In this document: piece by piece, positions 37,542 through 46,874 of the stretch | Layout: the number at the start of each line of letters is the position of its first letter | Numbering within the stretch: the stretch's first letter is position 1 | Assembly (NCBI GenBank): GCA_020248915.1 | Contig: JADCGP010000012.1 | Location: 1-64,000, forward strand | Length of the DNA stretch: 64,000 nt | Origin: Rubrivivax sp. | GTDB taxonomy: Bacteria; Pseudomonadota; Gammaproteobacteria; Burkholderiales; Burkholderiaceae_C | Direction of reading: 5' to 3' | Position numbers and translations under genes: made by a program | Notes under the pieces: generated by a model | Seen by the model: the letters and a program-made list of their open reading frames with translations, nothing else | What the model was told of the DNA's origin: nothing | The model's database searches: none

Positions 37542-38226
37542 GCGTCGCGGAGGCACGACCCTTGCACCTGACGCTGTTCGACCTCGACGGGACGTTGCTG
37601 CCCTTCGACTCCGACCACGCCTTCGGCGAGTTCCTGATCGCCGAGGGACTCGTCGACGACCAAGGCTTCCGCCGCCGCAACGACGTGTTCTATGCCGACT
37701 ACCTGGCCGGGCGGCTGGACATGGACGCGTACATCGACTTCGCCACCGCGGCGTTGCGGCCGCTGGATCACGAGGCCGCCACGGCCCTGGCCGCCCGCTA
37801 CGTCGAGTCCACGGTGCGGCCAAGGATGGACGACTGCGCGCGCGGGCTCGTGGAGCGGCACCGCGACGCCGGCGACCTGGTCGCGATCGTGACGGCCACC
37901 AACGACTTCGTGACGCGGCCGATCGCCGACCTGTTCGGCGTGCCGACGCTGATCGCGACCGAGCTCGAGCGCGACGCCCAGGGCAGGGTGACCGGACGCA
38001 TCCGCGGCACGCCGGCCTTCCGCGAAGGCAAGATCGAGCGTGTCGAGCGCTGGCTCGAAGGACTCGGCAAGCGGCTGGACGGCTTCGAGCGCAGCACGTT
38101 CTACAGCGACTCCACCAACGACCTCCCGCTCCTCGAGCGGGTCAGCCACCCGGTGGCCACCAACCCCGGACAGGGCCTGGAGACCGTCGCGCGCGAGCGC
38201 GGCTGGCCCGTTCTGAAGCTGTTCCC

Positions 38227-38230
<4 letters not shown>
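37538..38230 (+). CDS. HAD-IB family hydrolase (SerB-like)
   Basis: 230 residues. Motif I FDLDGTLLPFDSD, motif II VTATND, and motif III/IV 'GKIERVERWLE' with 'FYSDSTNDLPLL' are all present. The HAD-IB subfamily contains phosphoserine phosphatase and related phosphomonoesterases, but this branch (HAD-SF-IB TIGR01490-like) has no fixed substrate. Start GTG at 37538 overlaps hda; a TTG at 37561 is an alternative. Stop overlaps pcnB (ATGA). Order hda-HAD-pcnB is common in Burkholderiales. Confidence 0.9.
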
Positions 38231-39873
<1,643 letters not shown>

Positions 39874-39928
39874 AGGCGCCTTCCGCGGCCTCCGTGGCGC
39901 CGCGACGAGCGTCCATCGCCGGCAGGCC

Positions 39929-40441
39929 GTGAACCGACCCCTCGCCGCCGCAGGCCCGGCAGAGCCGGAGCGCGTTTTCGTCGGTGTTGGGGCCAACCTG
40001 GGCGAAGCCCGCGCAGCCGTCGGGCACGCCCGCGTCGCCGTCGGCGCTCTGCCGGGTACGCGCGTGGTGGCCGCCTCGTCGTGCTGGCGGACCGCCCCGG
40101 TCGATGCCAGCGGCCCCGACTTCTTCAACGCGGTGCTGGAACTGCGCACGACGCTGGCACCGAGGGAACTGCTCGAGGCGCTGCTGGCCATCGAGCGCGA
40201 GCATGGCCGCGAGCGGCCGTACCGCAACGCGCCGCGCACGCTCGACCTCGACCTGCTGCTCTACGGCGGGCGTTGCATCGAAGTGCCCGGCCTCGTCGTG
40301 CCGCACCCCCGCATGCACCTGCGCGCCTTCGTGCTCGACCCGCTCGCCGAGATCGCGCCCGGCCTCGCGCACCCGGCGCTGGGCCCGCTGGCAGCCTGGC
40401 GCGAGCGCATCACCGACCAACCCATCGAGAGGCTGACGTGA
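39929..40441 (+). CDS. folK: HPPK, 6-hydroxymethyl-dihydropterin pyrophosphokinase
   Basis: 170 residues. FolK pyrophosphorylates hydroxymethyl-dihydropterin in folate synthesis. 'VFVGVGANLGEARAAV', 'DASGPDFFNAVLEL' and the signature 'YRNAPRTLDLDLLLYGGRC' are clear, with 'VPHPRMHLRAFVLDPLAEI'. The GTG at 39929 is the only suitable start. It lies 55 bases behind pcnB, which is the usual neighbour, and its stop overlaps the next gene (GTGA). Confidence 0.96.
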   Translation: MNRPLAAAGPAEPERVFVGVGANLGEARAAVGHARVAVGALPGTRVVAASSCWRTAPVDASGPDFFNAVLELRTTLAPRELLEALLAIEREHGRERPYRNAPRTLDLDLLLYGGRCIEVPGLVVPHPRMHLRAFVLDPLAEIAPGLAHPALGPLAAWRERITDQPIERLT

Positions 40442-40803
40442 CTTCAACCCTCAGCGGACTGCCCCTGGCCGTGCAGACCTTCGGGCTGCTCGTGCTGAGC
40501 AACGTGTTCATGACCTTCGCCTGGTACGGCCACCTGAAGCACCTGGCCCACAAGCCCTGGCTCGTGGCCGCGCTGCTGAGCTGGGGCATCGCGCTGTTCG
40601 AGTACCTGCTGCAGGTGCCTGCCAACCGCATCGGGCACGCCGGCGGCTACTCGCTGGCGCAGCTGAAGGTCGCGCAGGAGGTCATCACGCTGGCGGTCTT
40701 CGTGCCCTTCGCGGTGCTCTACATGAACCAGCCGCTCAAGTGGGACTACCTCTGGGCCGCGCTGTGCCTGGTGGCGGCTGCGTACTTCATCTTTCGCTCC
40801 TGA
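40438..40803 (+). CDS. DMT-like small membrane protein, DUF486
   Basis: 121 residues, four membrane helices, typical of DUF486/COG3169: 'LLVLSNVFMTFAWYGHLKHL', 'GIALFEYLLQVPANRIGHAGG' and 'FAVLYMNQPLKWDYLWA'. These resemble half of a drug/metabolite transporter; function unknown. The GTG overlaps folK by 4 bases. On the opposite strand the whole gene is overlapped by the extended TM2-type frame. Confidence 0.88.
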   Translation: MTSTLSGLPLAVQTFGLLVLSNVFMTFAWYGHLKHLAHKPWLVAALLSWGIALFEYLLQVPANRIGHAGGYSLAQLKVAQEVITLAVFVPFAVLYMNQPLKWDYLWAALCLVAAAYFIFRS

Positions 40804-41259
40804 GGCGGCGGCTGGCGGGGCCAGCTGCCACTCGAAGAGTTTCTGGATGCCGTAGGTGATCGTGCCCATCAGCACGCCGCCGCCCACCAGCAGGCCGAGT
40901 ATGGCCGCCAGCACCGCCGCCCACCCGGTCCGGCTGGCGCGGTGCCCGCCGTTGTGGCGCGCGTCCCAGCGCTCGTCCGGCGTCAGCGCGTACCAGATGG
41001 CGCATGCGGCCGCCTGGGCGATCATCAGCCCCAGCACCGGGAGCAGCACCCAGGCCAGCCGGTCGTCCTGCCCGAAGGTGCGCATGCGCTCGACGCCGAG
41101 CAACCCGGCTGCCGTGGGCAGCGGGTGCAGCCAGGCCAGCAGGTCGCGGGTCCCGTGGAGGTAGATGCGGTGCAGGCCGAGCGCGCCGAGCAGCAGCGCG
41201 AGCCAGGCGGCGACGGCCTTGGACCGGAACGGCGGCGAAGCGGGCGTCTCCATGGGCAT
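40444..41259 (-). CDS. TM2/NINE-type membrane protein with antisense C-terminal extension
   Basis: The first about 155 residues are a membrane protein with a TM2-like start 'WLALLLGALGLHRIYLHGTR', a second helix 'LAWVLLPVLGLMIAQAAACA', a third 'AAILGLLVGGGVLMGTITYG', and end 'KLFEWQLAPPAA'. Homologues would be expected to stop about here. Instead the frame stays open for 115 more residues that are the reverse complement of the DUF486 gene and look like shadow sequence (many Gln, Arg, His). Either the stop was lost by mutation or the true end is a frame shift near 40795. Start ATG at 41259 or 41253. Confidence 0.7.
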   Translation of the reverse strand: MPMETPASPPFRSKAVAAWLALLLGALGLHRIYLHGTRDLLAWLHPLPTAAGLLGVERMRTFGQDDRLAWVLLPVLGLMIAQAAACAIWYALTPDERWDARHNGGHRASRTGWAAVLAAILGLLVGGGVLMGTITYGIQKLFEWQLAPPAAASGAKDEVRSRHQAQRGPEVVPLERLVHVEHREGHEDRQRDDLLRDLQLRQRVAAGVPDAVGRHLQQVLEQRDAPAQQRGHEPGLVGQVLQVAVPGEGHEHVAQHEQPEGLHGQGQSAEG

Positions 41260-41268
41260 CCGGTCGAA

Positions 41269-41274
41269 TATAAT
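41269..41274 (+). promoter_or_regulatory. -10 element of the rpsP operon
   Basis: A perfect TATAAT, about 258 bases before rpsP. The transcript would have a long GC-rich leader (to 41531), large enough for autogenous control by a ribosomal protein. The divergent TM2-type gene starts 10 bases away. Confidence 0.6.
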
Positions 41275-41531
41275 GCGCGGTTTGCGGCGTGGTCCGCGCG
41301 TGCGTCGGGGAGACCCGACGCCGCGAAGGTCACGCCCGGCTCTCCCCGGGCCTGCCCGGGTTCCGAGGTCCCGGCCTGCCGGTGCGCCAAGGGCCCGAAG
41401 CCGGTGCTGCGGGGGCCGTCAGCCGCACCGACACCCGTGGCTGGGGCGCCGGGATCCGGCCACCCGCCGGAGCCTGGGTCGAGATCTGCGGCGCCCTCGC
41501 CACCAGCAATGCAGCAAAGGCTATCCACATC

Positions 41532-41780
41532 ATGGTCGTGATCCGTCTGGCCCGCGGGGGCGCGAAGAAGCGTCCCTTCTACAACATCGTCGTCGCCGAC
41601 TCGCGCGAGCGGCGGGATGGCCGCTTCATCGAGCGCGTGGGCTACTACAACCCGATGGCCGCTGCCAACGAGCAGGCGCTGCGGGTCGCGATGGACCGCG
41701 TCACCCATTGGGTCGGCGTCGGCGCCCAGCCGTCGCCCACGGTGCGCCGCCTGGTCGAGCAGGCCAAGAAGGCGGCCTGA
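41532..41780 (+). CDS. rpsP: 30S ribosomal protein S16
   Basis: 82 residues, normal S16 length. '[20 protein letters not shown]' then '[20 protein letters not shown]' are the universal S16 blocks. It helps fold the 5' domain of 16S rRNA. The ATG at 41532 is the family start; the frame is open 240 bases upstream but without protein character. First gene of rpsP-rimM-trmD-rplS. Confidence 0.97.
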   Translation: MVVIRLARGGAKKRPFYNIVVADSRERRDGRFIERVGYYNPMAAANEQALRVAMDRVTHWVGVGAQPSPTVRRLVEQAKKAA

Positions 41781-41826
41781 GCGCCGCGCCGGGGTGGGCC
41801 GGACCGGTCGCCCCGCGGCGGCGGGC

Positions 41827-42441
41827 ATGCCCCCGCCGCAGCCTTCCCCGGCAGCGTGGCCGAAGGATGCCGTGGAGGTCGGGCGTATTGCAGGCGCCTG
41901 GGGCGTGCAAGGCGCGATCAGGGTGCATCCGTTCGCGGCCGACCCGCAGGCGTTGCTCGGCTGCGCGTCGTGGTGGCTGCGGCCTCCGGAAGGCCCCGCT
42001 CCCCAGCCGCTGCCCCCCGCAGCAGCCCCGCTGCCCAGCCAGCTTCGCGTGCGGCAGGCGCGGATGCATGGCGACGCGGTCGTCGCCCGCTGCGAGGGCC
42101 TGAGCGACCGCGACGCGGCGCAGGCGCTGAAGGGCGCCCGCGTCTTCGTCGCGCGCTCGAGCTTCCCGGCTGCGGCCCCTGACGAGTACTACTGGGTCGA
42201 CCTGATCGGCGCCGAGGTGGTCAACCGCCAGGGTGTCGTGCTGGGCACGGTCAGCGGACTTCTCGAGACCGGGCCGCAGTGCGTGCTGTGCGTGGCACCG
42301 CCGCCGGCGGCGCGCGATGTCGCCGGCCCCGGCCCGAATCCGCCCGAGACGCTGATCCCTTTCGTGTCCGCCTACGTCGACAGCGTCGACACCGCGGCAC
42401 GCGTGATCCGCGTCGACTGGGAGGCCGACGCGCTGTCGTGA
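41827..42441 (+). CDS. rimM: 16S rRNA processing protein RimM
   Basis: 204 residues. RimM binds S19 and helps mature the 30S head. 'VEVGRIAGAWGVQGAIRVHP' is the N-terminal RimM signature and 'DEYYWVDLIGAEVVNRQGVV' starts the PRC-barrel domain. The end 'ETLIPFVSAYVDSVDTAARV' is also typical. There is a Pro/Ala-rich insertion (about residues 155-170) compared with E. coli. Start ATG at 41827; stop overlaps trmD. Confidence 0.94.
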   Translation: MPPPQPSPAAWPKDAVEVGRIAGAWGVQGAIRVHPFAADPQALLGCASWWLRPPEGPAPQPLPPAAAPLPSQLRVRQARMHGDAVVARCEGLSDRDAAQALKGARVFVARSSFPAAAPDEYYWVDLIGAEVVNRQGVVLGTVSGLLETGPQCVLCVAPPPAARDVAGPGPNPPETLIPFVSAYVDSVDTAARVIRVDWEADALS

Positions 42442-43271
42442 GCGCGCCTGACGCCCCGGCCCCGCCGCCGCCCCAGGCGGCCCCCGCGCCTGCGGCCGCG
42501 GGGCGGGAGGGCTTGCGTTTCGACGTCATCACGCTGTTCCCCGAGCTGTTCGGCCCGCACCTCGAGTGCGGCATCACGCGGCGGGCCTTCGCCGACGGCG
42601 CCGTGCGGGTGGTGCTCTGGCCGCTGCGCGATCACGCCGAAGGCACCTACCGGCGCGTCGACGACCGCCCCTTCGGCGGCGGCCCCGGGATGGTTCTGCT
42701 GGCCGAGCCGCTGCTGCGGGCGCTCGATGCGGTGGCCGAGGCGCGCGGGGTGCCGGCGCCGGTCGTGCACTTCACGCCGGGCGGGCGCAGGCTCGACCAG
42801 GCGCTGGTGCGGGAGTTCGCGGCCGGTCCCGGCGCGGTGCTGCTGTGCGGGCGCTACGAGGGGGTCGACCAGCGCGTCGTGGAGCGGCGCGTCACGCACG
42901 AGATCAGCCTGGGCGACTTCGTGCTGTCGGGCGGCGAACTCCCAGCGCTGGTGCTTCTCGACGCGGTGGCGCGCCTGCAGCCCGGCGTGCTAGCCGAGGG
43001 CTCTGCGTCAGAGGACAGCTTCGACGTCGGCCTCGACGGCCTGCTGGAGGGCCCGCGCTACAGCCGCCCCGAGCGCCTGCAGGTCGACGGCGTCGCGCTC
43101 GACGTGCCGGCGGTGCTGCTGTCGGGCCACCACGCACGCATCGCCCGCTGGCAGCGCGAGCGCGCGCTCGAGCTGAGTGCGCGCCGGCGCCCCGACCTGA
43201 TCGCCGCCGCGCGCGCCGCGGGGCGCCTCGACCCGCAGGACGAGCGGTTCCTGGCAGGCCTCGGGCTATAA
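42438..43271 (+). CDS. trmD: tRNA (guanine37-N1)-methyltransferase
   Basis: 277 residues. TrmD methylates G37 of tRNAs with S-adenosylmethionine and prevents +1 frameshifts. The SPOUT knot is visible in '[20 protein letters not shown]' and '[20 protein letters not shown]'; the start is '[20 protein letters not shown]'. GTG at 42438 adds about 25 Pro/Ala residues before the conserved part and overlaps rimM (GTGA); a start closer to the core (TTG near 42514) is possible. The stop codon overlaps the rplS -10 box. Confidence 0.95.
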   Translation: MSAPDAPAPPPPQAAPAPAAAGREGLRFDVITLFPELFGPHLECGITRRAFADGAVRVVLWPLRDHAEGTYRRVDDRPFGGGPGMVLLAEPLLRALDAVAEARGVPAPVVHFTPGGRRLDQALVREFAAGPGAVLLCGRYEGVDQRVVERRVTHEISLGDFVLSGGELPALVLLDAVARLQPGVLAEGSASEDSFDVGLDGLLEGPRYSRPERLQVDGVALDVPAVLLSGHHARIARWQRERALELSARRRPDLIAAARAAGRLDPQDERFLAGLGL

Positions 43272-43272
43272 T
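43267..43272 (+). promoter_or_regulatory. -10 element of rplS across the trmD stop codon
   Basis: TATAAT, of which TAA is the trmD stop. The rplS start follows 73 bases later. No good -35 is visible. Confidence 0.5.
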
Positions 43273-43344
43273 GGAAGGCTTTCGATCCTCTGCCGGGCCC
43301 CCACGACAACGCAAGGCCCGCGTCACGATCGCACGGAGACTGCC

Positions 43345-43698
43345 TTGGACTTGATTGCCACGCTCGAGCGGGAAGAGATCGCCCGCCTCAACAAGACCCT
43401 GCCCGAATTCGCCCCCGGCGACACGGTGATCGTCAACGTCAACGTCGTCGAGGGAACCCGCAAGCGCGTGCAGGCTTACGAGGGCGTGGTGATCGCCAAG
43501 CGCAACCGCGGCCTGAACAGCAGCTTCATCGTGCGCAAGATGTCCTCGGGCGAGGGCGTCGAGCGCACCTTCCAGCTCTACAGTCCGTTGATCGCCTCCA
43601 TCGAGGTCAAGCGCCGCGGCGACGTGCGCCGCGCCAAGCTGTACTTCCTGCGCGAGCGCAGCGGGAAGTCCGCCCGGATCAAGGCCAAGCTGGCCTGA
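43345..43698 (+). CDS. rplS: 50S ribosomal protein L19
   Basis: 117 residues. L19 sits at the 30S-50S interface. '[20 protein letters not shown]' and '[20 protein letters not shown]' are the family blocks. The only start giving the family N-terminus ([16 protein letters not shown]) is TTG at 43345, preceded by CGGAGAC. Two starts in this operon (GTG, TTG) are weak codons, perhaps to balance product amounts. Confidence 0.96.
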   Translation: MDLIATLEREEIARLNKTLPEFAPGDTVIVNVNVVEGTRKRVQAYEGVVIAKRNRGLNSSFIVRKMSSGEGVERTFQLYSPLIASIEVKRRGDVRRAKLYFLRERSGKSARIKAKLA

Positions 43699-43708
43699 TC
43701 CTGCCCGT

Positions 43709-43727
43709 CCGGCGGCTCCTCCGCCGG
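43709..43727 (+). repeat. Stem-loop between rplS and the Nudix gene
   Basis: CCGGCGG and CCGCCGG pair around CTCCT, 11 bases after the rplS stop. There is no U-run, so it may slow or partly stop transcription or protect the 3' end of the upstream mRNA. Confidence 0.45.
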
Positions 43728-43739
43728 CGCGATCCCGCC

Positions 43740-44453
43740 TTGGGCAGCAGCCCGCCCCGCATCTCCGACCCGCGCGCGGTGCCGGTGACCGGCACCGACG
43801 CGCACCTGCCCGCCGTGGCGGCCGAGCGCCTGAGCGAGCATGCGGTGCGCGAGCGCTTCGCCGCGCCCGGTGCCTTCCAGCCGGAGCTGGCCGGCGACGG
43901 CCGGATCCTGGTGCAGCGCGAGCCGGTGCCGGCCGCGGTGCTGGTGCCGCTGGTGCGCCGGCCTGAGGGCCTGCAGGTGCTGCTGACGCAGCGCACGGCT
44001 CACCTGCGCGACCACGCCGGACAGGTCAGCTTCCCGGGCGGCCGCTGCGAGCCGCACGACACCGATGCCGCCGCGACCGCGCTGCGCGAGACCGAGGAGG
44101 AGGTCGGGCTGGACCGGCACCACGTCGAAGTCGTCGGTTCGCTGCCGCAGTACACCACCGTCACCGGTTTCGTCGTCACGCCGGTCGTGGGCCTCGTGAC
44201 GCCGGGCTTCGTCGTCGCGCCGGACAGCTTCGAGGTCGCCGAGGTGTTCGAGGTGCCGTTGTCTTTCCTGATGACCCCGGCTCACCACCGACGGCACGTG
44301 CTGCACTGGGAAGGTGTGCAGCGCCAGTTCCTGTCGATGCCCTGGGCGGGGCGCGGAGCCGACGGCCGTCCGCGCGAGTACTTCATCTGGGGCGCGACGG
44401 CGGCGATGCTGCGCAACCTCTACCGCGTCCTGGCGGCCGACGCGCGGGCGTGA
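43740..44453 (+). CDS. nudL: Nudix hydrolase, CoA pyrophosphatase-type
   Basis: 237 residues. The Nudix box is in 'GGRCEPHDTDAAATALRETE' followed by EEVGL, and upstream 'LLTQRTAHLRDHAGQVSFPG' is the CoA-pyrophosphatase (NudL/YeaB) pattern. It would split CoA or other nucleoside diphosphate derivatives to 4'-phosphopantetheine and 3',5'-ADP. The TTG at 43740 is the longest start; later GTG codons are possible, as no strong ribosome site is seen. It lies 42 bases behind rplS. Confidence 0.88.
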   Translation: MGSSPPRISDPRAVPVTGTDAHLPAVAAERLSEHAVRERFAAPGAFQPELAGDGRILVQREPVPAAVLVPLVRRPEGLQVLLTQRTAHLRDHAGQVSFPGGRCEPHDTDAAATALRETEEEVGLDRHHVEVVGSLPQYTTVTGFVVTPVVGLVTPGFVVAPDSFEVAEVFEVPLSFLMTPAHHRRHVLHWEGVQRQFLSMPWAGRGADGRPREYFIWGATAAMLRNLYRVLAADARA

Positions 44454-44539
44454 GCGCGGTCACGGCCGCCCCCAGGAGTGAAGCCGCGCCGGACCCGGGC
44501 CACGGGCCGATCGCCGGCGCGCCGCCTATCATCACCACC

Positions 44540-45529
44540 GTGAGCTTCTTCGCGGTCCTCCTGGCGCTCGCACTGGAGCAGCTCAAGCCGCTGCCGCGCG
44601 ACAACGCGATCCACCGCGCGCTGGCGCGCTGGGTCGGTTTCGCCGTGCGCAACTTCGACGCCGGCCAGCCGCACCACTCGTGGGTGGTCTGGTCGGTGTC
44701 GGTGCTGCTGCCGGCGGCGGCCGTCGGCGGCGCGTACCTCGCGATCTCGCAGTTCAGCCTGCTGCTGGCGCTGGCCTTCGACGTGCTGCTTCTCTACCTG
44801 ACGCTCGGGTTCCGGCAGTTCAGCCACTACTTCACCGACATCCGCGACGCGCTGGAACGCGGTGACGAGCACGAGGCGCGTCGCCTGCTGGCCCAGTGGC
44901 GCCACCTCGACACCAGCGAGCTCCCGCGCACCGAGGTGCTCCGGCACGTGATCGAGCACGCTCTGCTGGCGGCGCACCGCCACGTCTTCGGCGTCTTCTT
45001 CTGGTTCGTCGCACTGTCCGCGCTGGGGCTCGGCCCGATGGGCGCGGTGCTGTACCGGATGGCCGAGTTCTGCAGCCGCCGCTTCGGCCACCGGCACGGG
45101 GCGCTCGACGCGCCGGCCAACGAGGCGCTTCTTGCGCTGGCGCGCAGGCTGTTCGCGCTGATCGACCACGTGCCGGCGCGCCTGACGGCTTTCGGCTTCG
45201 CGGTGGTCGGCAATTTCGAGGATGCGGTGGCGGGCTGGCGGCGCGACGCCGAGCTCTGGCGGCAACCCAACGAGGGCATCATCCTCGCCGCCGCGGCCGG
45301 CGCCGTGGGGGTGCAGTTGGGCGGCGCCGCGCCCCCTGGCGTCGGCCCCGACCGGCGCCTGCCGTCGGGTTCCGACGCCGAGGCCGGCAGCGCGGAAGCG
45401 CTCGGCTCGACCGGCGGCGCGCCGCCGCAGCAGGGGCACTTGCACAGCGTGGTGGGTCTGGTCTGGCGCTCCGTCGTGCTGTGGCTGCTGCTGGTGGCTC
45501 TGCTGACGCTGGCCAACGTGGTCGGCTGA
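44540..45529 (+). CDS. CobD/CbiB-like membrane protein
   Basis: 329 residues from the GTG at 44540, which gives the family-like N-terminus SFFAVLLALALEQLKPLP. A GTG at 44450 overlapping the Nudix stop would add 30 residues. The protein has about five membrane helices, with 'GFRQFSHYFTDIRDALERGD' and 'ALIDHVPARLTAFGFAVVGN' as in CbiB-type proteins. CbiB joins aminopropanol to cobyric acid, but this branch occurs in genomes without complete cobalamin pathways and may have another role (AmpE-like). A low-complexity insert lies near residues 265-295. Confidence 0.8.
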   Translation: MSFFAVLLALALEQLKPLPRDNAIHRALARWVGFAVRNFDAGQPHHSWVVWSVSVLLPAAAVGGAYLAISQFSLLLALAFDVLLLYLTLGFRQFSHYFTDIRDALERGDEHEARRLLAQWRHLDTSELPRTEVLRHVIEHALLAAHRHVFGVFFWFVALSALGLGPMGAVLYRMAEFCSRRFGHRHGALDAPANEALLALARRLFALIDHVPARLTAFGFAVVGNFEDAVAGWRRDAELWRQPNEGIILAAAAGAVGVQLGGAAPPGVGPDRRLPSGSDAEAGSAEALGSTGGAPPQQGHLHSVVGLVWRSVVLWLLLVALLTLANVVG

Positions 45530-45583
45530 GCGAGCGGCCGAAGGCGCCGCGCCGGCGGCGCGCGGGTGCCGCAGCGGCCGCGC

Positions 45584-46522
45584 TCACCAGCGCGGGCGCG
45601 CCGACAGTTCCTCGTGCAGCGCGCCGTACAGCCGCCAGCGTTGCGGGTCGATGCGTCCAGCCTCGGCCGCCGCCCGCACCCCACAGCCGGGCTCCGTGCG
45701 GTGCGTGCAGTCGAGGAAGCGGCAGTGCCCGAGTTCGGCGGCCAGATCCGGCATCAGGGCCGCCAGCTGCGCCGGCTGCACCTGGTGCAGGCCGAACTCC
45801 TGGAAGCCGGGCGAGTCGATCAGCGCGCCCGAGCGCTCGCCGTCGAGCCAGTACCAGGTGGTGGTCGTGGTCGTGTGGCGCCCGGCGTTCAGCGCCGCCG
45901 AGATCTCGCCGACCTGGGCCGTGGCCTCGGGCACGAGGCGGTTGATCAGCGTGCTCTTGCCCATGCCGCTCGGGCCCAGCAGCAGCGTCGTGCGGCCTGC
46001 CAGGCGCGGCAGCAGGAGCGCCCGCGCCGCGTCGGGGTCGGGGCCGAGCGAGAGCTCGAGCACCGGCACGCCCATCGCGCGGTAGGCGGCCAGCCGGCTG
46101 CGTGCAGCGTCGCGTCCGGGCAGGTCGATCTTGTTGAGGCCGATCAGGGCGGGGATACCGGCGGCCTGGGCCGCGATCAGTGCACGGGCCAGCTGCGACT
46201 CCGAGAAGGGCGGCTCGACCGCCACCAGCACCAGCAACTGGTCGAGGTTGGCGGCGAACGACTTCGTGCGCCAGGCGTCCTGACGGTGCAGCAGGTTGCG
46301 CCTCGGCTCGACGCCCTCGACGACGCCGCCGTCGCCGCTGGCGGCCCAGCGCACGCGGTCGCCGACCACCAGCTCGCTGCGCTTGCCGCGGGCGTGGCAG
46401 TGGACGCGTCTGCCCGAGTCGGTCTCGACCACCACGTGACGGCCATGCGCGGCCACGACCCGACCTTGCTCCAGCGCGTCCCCGCCGCCAGGCTGCGCCG
46501 GCCGGCGACCGCCCGAGCTCAT
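45584..46522 (-). CDS. rsgA: Ribosome small-subunit GTPase RsgA
   Basis: 312 residues. RsgA is a circularly permuted GTPase that matures the 30S subunit. The G4 motif (LNKIDL) precedes G1 (GPSGMGKSTLINRL), the hallmark of permutation. The zinc site is in 'CRFLDCTHRTEPGCGV'. An N-terminal OB-fold is present ('RVVAAHGRHVVVETDSGRRV'). It starts at 46522, overlapping the phhB stop by one base, and converges on the CobD-like gene. Confidence 0.95.
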   Translation of the reverse strand: MSSGGRRPAQPGGGDALEQGRVVAAHGRHVVVETDSGRRVHCHARGKRSELVVGDRVRWAASGDGGVVEGVEPRRNLLHRQDAWRTKSFAANLDQLLVLVAVEPPFSESQLARALIAAQAAGIPALIGLNKIDLPGRDAARSRLAAYRAMGVPVLELSLGPDPDAARALLLPRLAGRTTLLLGPSGMGKSTLINRLVPEATAQVGEISAALNAGRHTTTTTTWYWLDGERSGALIDSPGFQEFGLHQVQPAQLAALMPDLAAELGHCRFLDCTHRTEPGCGVRAAAEAGRIDPQRWRLYGALHEELSARPRW

Positions 46523-46845
46523 CAGGGCAGCAGCGCGTCGACCTTGGCGGCGCAGACGAAGTCGTTGATCGAGATCCCGCCCACCGAGTGCGTGTTGAAG
46601 CGCACGGTGCAGTGGTTGTAGCCGAAGGCGACGTCGGGATGGTGGTCCTCGACGTGCGCGATCCACGCCAGCGCGTTGACGAAGGCCATCGTCCGGTGGA
46701 AGTCGGCGAAGTCGAAGCGGCGGCGGATCGCGCCGTCGGCCAGTTCCCAGCCGCGGACCCGGGCCAGGTGCGCCCGGATCTCGGCCGGGTCCATCGGCGG
46801 GTGACCCTCCAGCGGGCGGCAGCGCATCGAGGCGAGGTCGGACAT
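46522..46845 (-). CDS. phhB: Pterin-4a-carbinolamine dehydratase
   Basis: 107 residues. It dehydrates 4a-hydroxytetrahydropterin, recycling the cofactor of aromatic amino acid hydroxylases. The signature is in 'WIAHVEDHHPDVAFGYNHCT' with the catalytic His pair and Asp (EDHHPDV), then 'THSVGGISINDFVCAAKVD'. No phenylalanine hydroxylase is in the window, so its partner lies elsewhere or it has the wider DCoH role. It lies 29 bases behind the protease and overlaps rsgA. Confidence 0.94.
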   Translation of the reverse strand: MSDLASMRCRPLEGHPPMDPAEIRAHLARVRGWELADGAIRRRFDFADFHRTMAFVNALAWIAHVEDHHPDVAFGYNHCTVRFNTHSVGGISINDFVCAAKVDALLP

Positions 46846-46874
46846 CGGGGGACTCCGGGGCGGCTCGGGGCCGG

